From: JAVJPJ01 sp040217295 | GTDB taxonomy: Bacteria; Pseudomonadota; Alphaproteobacteria; Rhodobacterales; Rhodobacteraceae | Length of the DNA stretch: 8,162 nt | Direction of reading: 5' to 3' | Assembly: GCA_964460185.1 (NCBI GenBank) | Contig: CAYWTM010000133.1 | Coordinates: 1 to 8,162 of the forward strand | Shown: positions 6,990 through 8,162 of the stretch, piece after piece | Layout of the letters: every line of letters begins with the position of its first letter | How positions within the stretch are numbered: the first letter of the stretch is position 1 | Program-made: the position numbers and the translations under genes | Notes under the pieces: generated by a model | The model's database searches: none | The model's input: the letters and a program-made list of their open reading frames with translations, nothing else | Told to the model about the DNA's origin: nothing

Positions 6990-7073
6990 TCCCGTCTCCC
7001 TGTTAGGTGATGTCCCGGCATGGCAAGGACGGGCTACATGGTCAAGGTGGTCCGCCGACGCGGGCCCGGTCGC

Positions 7074-7397
7074 CTATAGATGCGCCAGGGCGCGGCGGGC
7101 CCAGTCGCACGCCATGTCGGGATCATCCAGCGCGGCGTCCGGGATCGTCCAGTAGGGCATCGCCACGGGGGCCTTGCCGGCGCGCTGGTAAGTCCACCGG
7201 GTGCAGCCCGCATCCTCGAGCGTGGCGATGAAATCGCCTGCGCCTTTCAGCATCAGCTGCCCGTCCGACATCAAGAGTGCAAAGATCGTGCCGTGGTGAT
7301 ACAGGCACAGCCCGCCCATCATCTTGCGCGTGGACATGTCACCCAGATCGGAAAACAGGTCGCGGACGGTCTCGATCTGTTCGGCCGATACGCTCAC
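7074..7397 (-). CDS. TfoX/Sxy family N-terminal-domain protein
   Basis: A 107-residue cytoplasmic protein formed by a single TfoX N-terminal domain. Family features seen are the start-proximal LFSDLGDMSTRKMMGGLCLYH (written here as LFSDLGDMSTRKMM then GGLCLYH), the FALLMSDGQLMLKG strand pair, and the C-terminal PYWTIPDAALDD with a closing helix. Full-length TfoX/Sxy proteins regulate competence in gammaproteobacteria, but short stand-alone versions like this one are widespread in alphaproteobacteria and have no settled role, so no competence function is claimed. The start is a GTG at 7397 that overlaps the stop of the upstream Fe-S carrier gene (GTGA, 4 bases); no ribosome site is evident, so translation is probably coupled. 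The next in-frame ATG would remove about 20 conserved residues. Confidence 0.85.
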   Translation of the reverse strand: MSVSAEQIETVRDLFSDLGDMSTRKMMGGLCLYHHGTIFALLMSDGQLMLKGAGDFIATLEDAGCTRWTYQRAGKAPVAMPYWTIPDAALDDPDMACDWARRALAHL

Positions 7398-7777
7398 TGC
7401 TGCGTGGCGCGTTCGGCCTCAAGCTCGGCAACATCCTTGAACTTGATCGATTCGCCGCATCCGCAGGCATCGGCGACGTTGGGGTTGCGGAACTTGAACC
7501 CCGCCTCCAGCAGCGAAACCTCATAGTCGATTTCCGTGCCGAACAAGAACATCTGTGCCATGGGGGCGATCATGACCCGCGCGCCGTCTTGTTCAACCAG
7601 TTCGTCATGGGGATCGATCTCGGACACGTAGTTCATGGTATATTCCATGCCCGCACAGCCGCCTTTCTTGACGCCAATGCGCAACCCCTCGCTGCCGTCC
7701 TGCGCCATCAGCTTGGCGATCTGGCGCGCGGCGGCGGGTGTGATGGAAACGGCCTGTTTGCCGGGAATGCCGAACAT
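7394..7777 (-). CDS. A-type iron-sulfur carrier, HesB/IscA family
   Basis: This 127-residue cytoplasmic protein belongs to the A-type carriers (IscA, SufA, ErpA), which pass Fe-S clusters from assembly scaffolds to target enzymes. The three cluster-binding cysteines are present: C41 in KKGGCAGMEY, and C105 and C107 in DACGCGESIKF. The middle section (VMIAPMAQMFLFGTEIDYE, 68-86) also fits the family. There are about 10 extra N-terminal residues (MFGIPGKQAV) before the conserved domain and a short charged tail. The ATG at 7777 has an AGGAT ribosome site about 8 bases upstream. No suf or isc operon genes are visible beside it, so which A-type carrier it is cannot be decided. It is co-transcribed with the TfoX gene, which overlaps its stop. 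Confidence 0.93.
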   Translation of the reverse strand: MFGIPGKQAVSITPAAARQIAKLMAQDGSEGLRIGVKKGGCAGMEYTMNYVSEIDPHDELVEQDGARVMIAPMAQMFLFGTEIDYEVSLLEAGFKFRNPNVADACGCGESIKFKDVAELEAERATQQ

Positions 7778-7807
7778 GGGATGATCCTGTCGTGGGTCTA
7801 CGTCATC

Positions 7808-7836
7808 AATGTAAGCCTCAAAGCCCGCCGGCTCAA
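7808..7836 (-). promoter_or_regulatory. Probable sigma-70-type promoter of the Fe-S carrier/TfoX operon
   Basis: On the minus strand TTGAGC (7836-7831) and TACATT (7813-7808) are separated by 17 bases, the optimal spacing. The -35 keeps TTGA and the -10 matches four of six consensus positions. The predicted start would lie near 7801, about 24 bases before the ATG at 7777. No other pair in this 69-base gap is comparable. Confidence 0.5.
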
Positions 7837-7846
7837 GGGATGCGTC

Positions 7847-8090
7847 TCAGGCAAGATATGGCAGCAGGTACCACAGGGGCAGCGCGCTGGCCGCAGCCCA
7901 AGCGAGGCTGACCGCCGTCCCCTGCACGAGACGGGCGCGTGCCGCCGGCGTTCGCACGCGCCATGACGCGATGGCATAGGCCAGCTTGGCCAGCAGCACG
8001 CCCGCGATCAGTCCGGGCAGGCCCACGGCAACGCAGGCGCACAGGGCCACCCGCTCGGCCCAGCCGATGCGGACCCCGGTTTCGGACTGT
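7847..8090 (-). CDS. Small membrane protein, C-terminal part
   Basis: I do not recognise this family. About 80 residues remain, reading SETGVRIGWAERVALC at the N-terminal side and ending WYLLPYLA before a TGA at 7847. Two hydrophobic segments are visible: VALCACVAVGLPGLIAGVLL and VSLAWAAASALPLWYLLPYL, joined by a basic, arginine-rich loop (SWRVRTPAARAR), which suggests the loop faces the cytoplasm. The 5' end is lost because the genomic sequence stops at about 8090 where adapter begins. A GTG at 8048-8050 could in principle start it, but plausible codons continue upstream, so I treat it as truncated. The gap to the Fe-S carrier gene is 69 bases and holds that gene's promoter. Confidence 0.6.
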
Positions 8091-8162
8091 GATCGGAAGA
8101 GCCCACGCCTGAACTCCAGTCACTCCGGAGAATCTCGTATGCCGCCTTCTGCTTGAAAAAAA
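8091..8162 (+). other. Illumina TruSeq indexed adapter plus poly-A (non-genomic)
   Basis: From 8091 the sequence follows the TruSeq indexed adapter: GATCGGAAGAGC..., GAACTCCAGTCAC ending at 8123, an 8-base index TCCGGAGA (8124-8131), then ATCTCGTATGCCG...TTCTGCTTG (8132-8155), then seven A (8156-8162). The fixed parts match at 54 of 57 positions; the differences are at 8103, 8108 and 8145, each reading C. The index equals the i7 index I recall as D702. The poly-A is what a read shows after running past the adapter. These bases should be trimmed. Confidence 0.97.

Noticed and set aside
7017..7045. TTGACC-N17-CATGCC as a tpiA promoter
   Set aside because: The -35 is good, but the -10 matches the consensus poorly; not enough to call.
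8156..8162. Poly-A tail or A-tract at the end
   Set aside because: It directly follows the adapter end TTCTGCTTG and is a sequencing read-through product.

Overview
The window reads as the end of an assembled contig from a GC-rich alphaproteobacterium, most likely of the Rhodobacteraceae/Roseobacter group. This rests on recalled protein likeness (TAXI-type TRAP transporter, DctB/DctD, A-type Fe-S carrier, triosephosphate isomerase) and base composition, not on a search. It carries nine coding regions, two of them cut by the ends. No gene-free stretch exceeds 300 bases.

Left part (1-4680, all minus strand, transcribed right to left): a transport-and-sensing module in the order dctB-like sensor kinase, dctD-like response regulator, TAXI-family TRAP solute-binding protein, and the first 40 codons of what is probably the fused TRAP permease. 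dctB and dctD overlap by 4 bases. The binding-protein gene follows after a 198-base gap that holds a perfect 17-bp inverted repeat and a small palindrome. Two stem-loops without a U-tract separate the binding protein from the permease. The likely logic is that DctB senses a carboxylate in the periplasm, phosphorylates DctD, and DctD adjusts expression of the transporter. The regulator has GAFAGA in place of the GAFTGA loop that contacts sigma-54, and I found no convincing -24/-12 promoter before the transporter gene, so a sigma-54 mechanism is doubtful.

Middle part (4908-6230, plus strand): a secreted 420-residue protein made of three PPC-like beta-sandwich repeats, transcribed away from dctB, followed by a strong hairpin terminator. 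The convergent gene tpiA ends on the other side, and the terminator appears to serve both.

Right part (6246-8090, minus strand): tpiA, a TfoX N-terminal-domain protein, an A-type (HesB/IscA) Fe-S carrier whose stop overlaps the TfoX start, and the C-terminal part of a small membrane protein. A good -35/-10 pair precedes the Fe-S carrier.

The last 72 bases (8091-8162) are not genomic. They are an Illumina TruSeq indexed adapter, including an 8-base index and a poly-A run, left on the contig. The true genomic sequence ends at about 8090. I found no CRISPR array, insertion sequence, tRNA, rRNA or convincing new biological system; the most notable biological points are the altered DctD and its pairing with a TAXI transporter.
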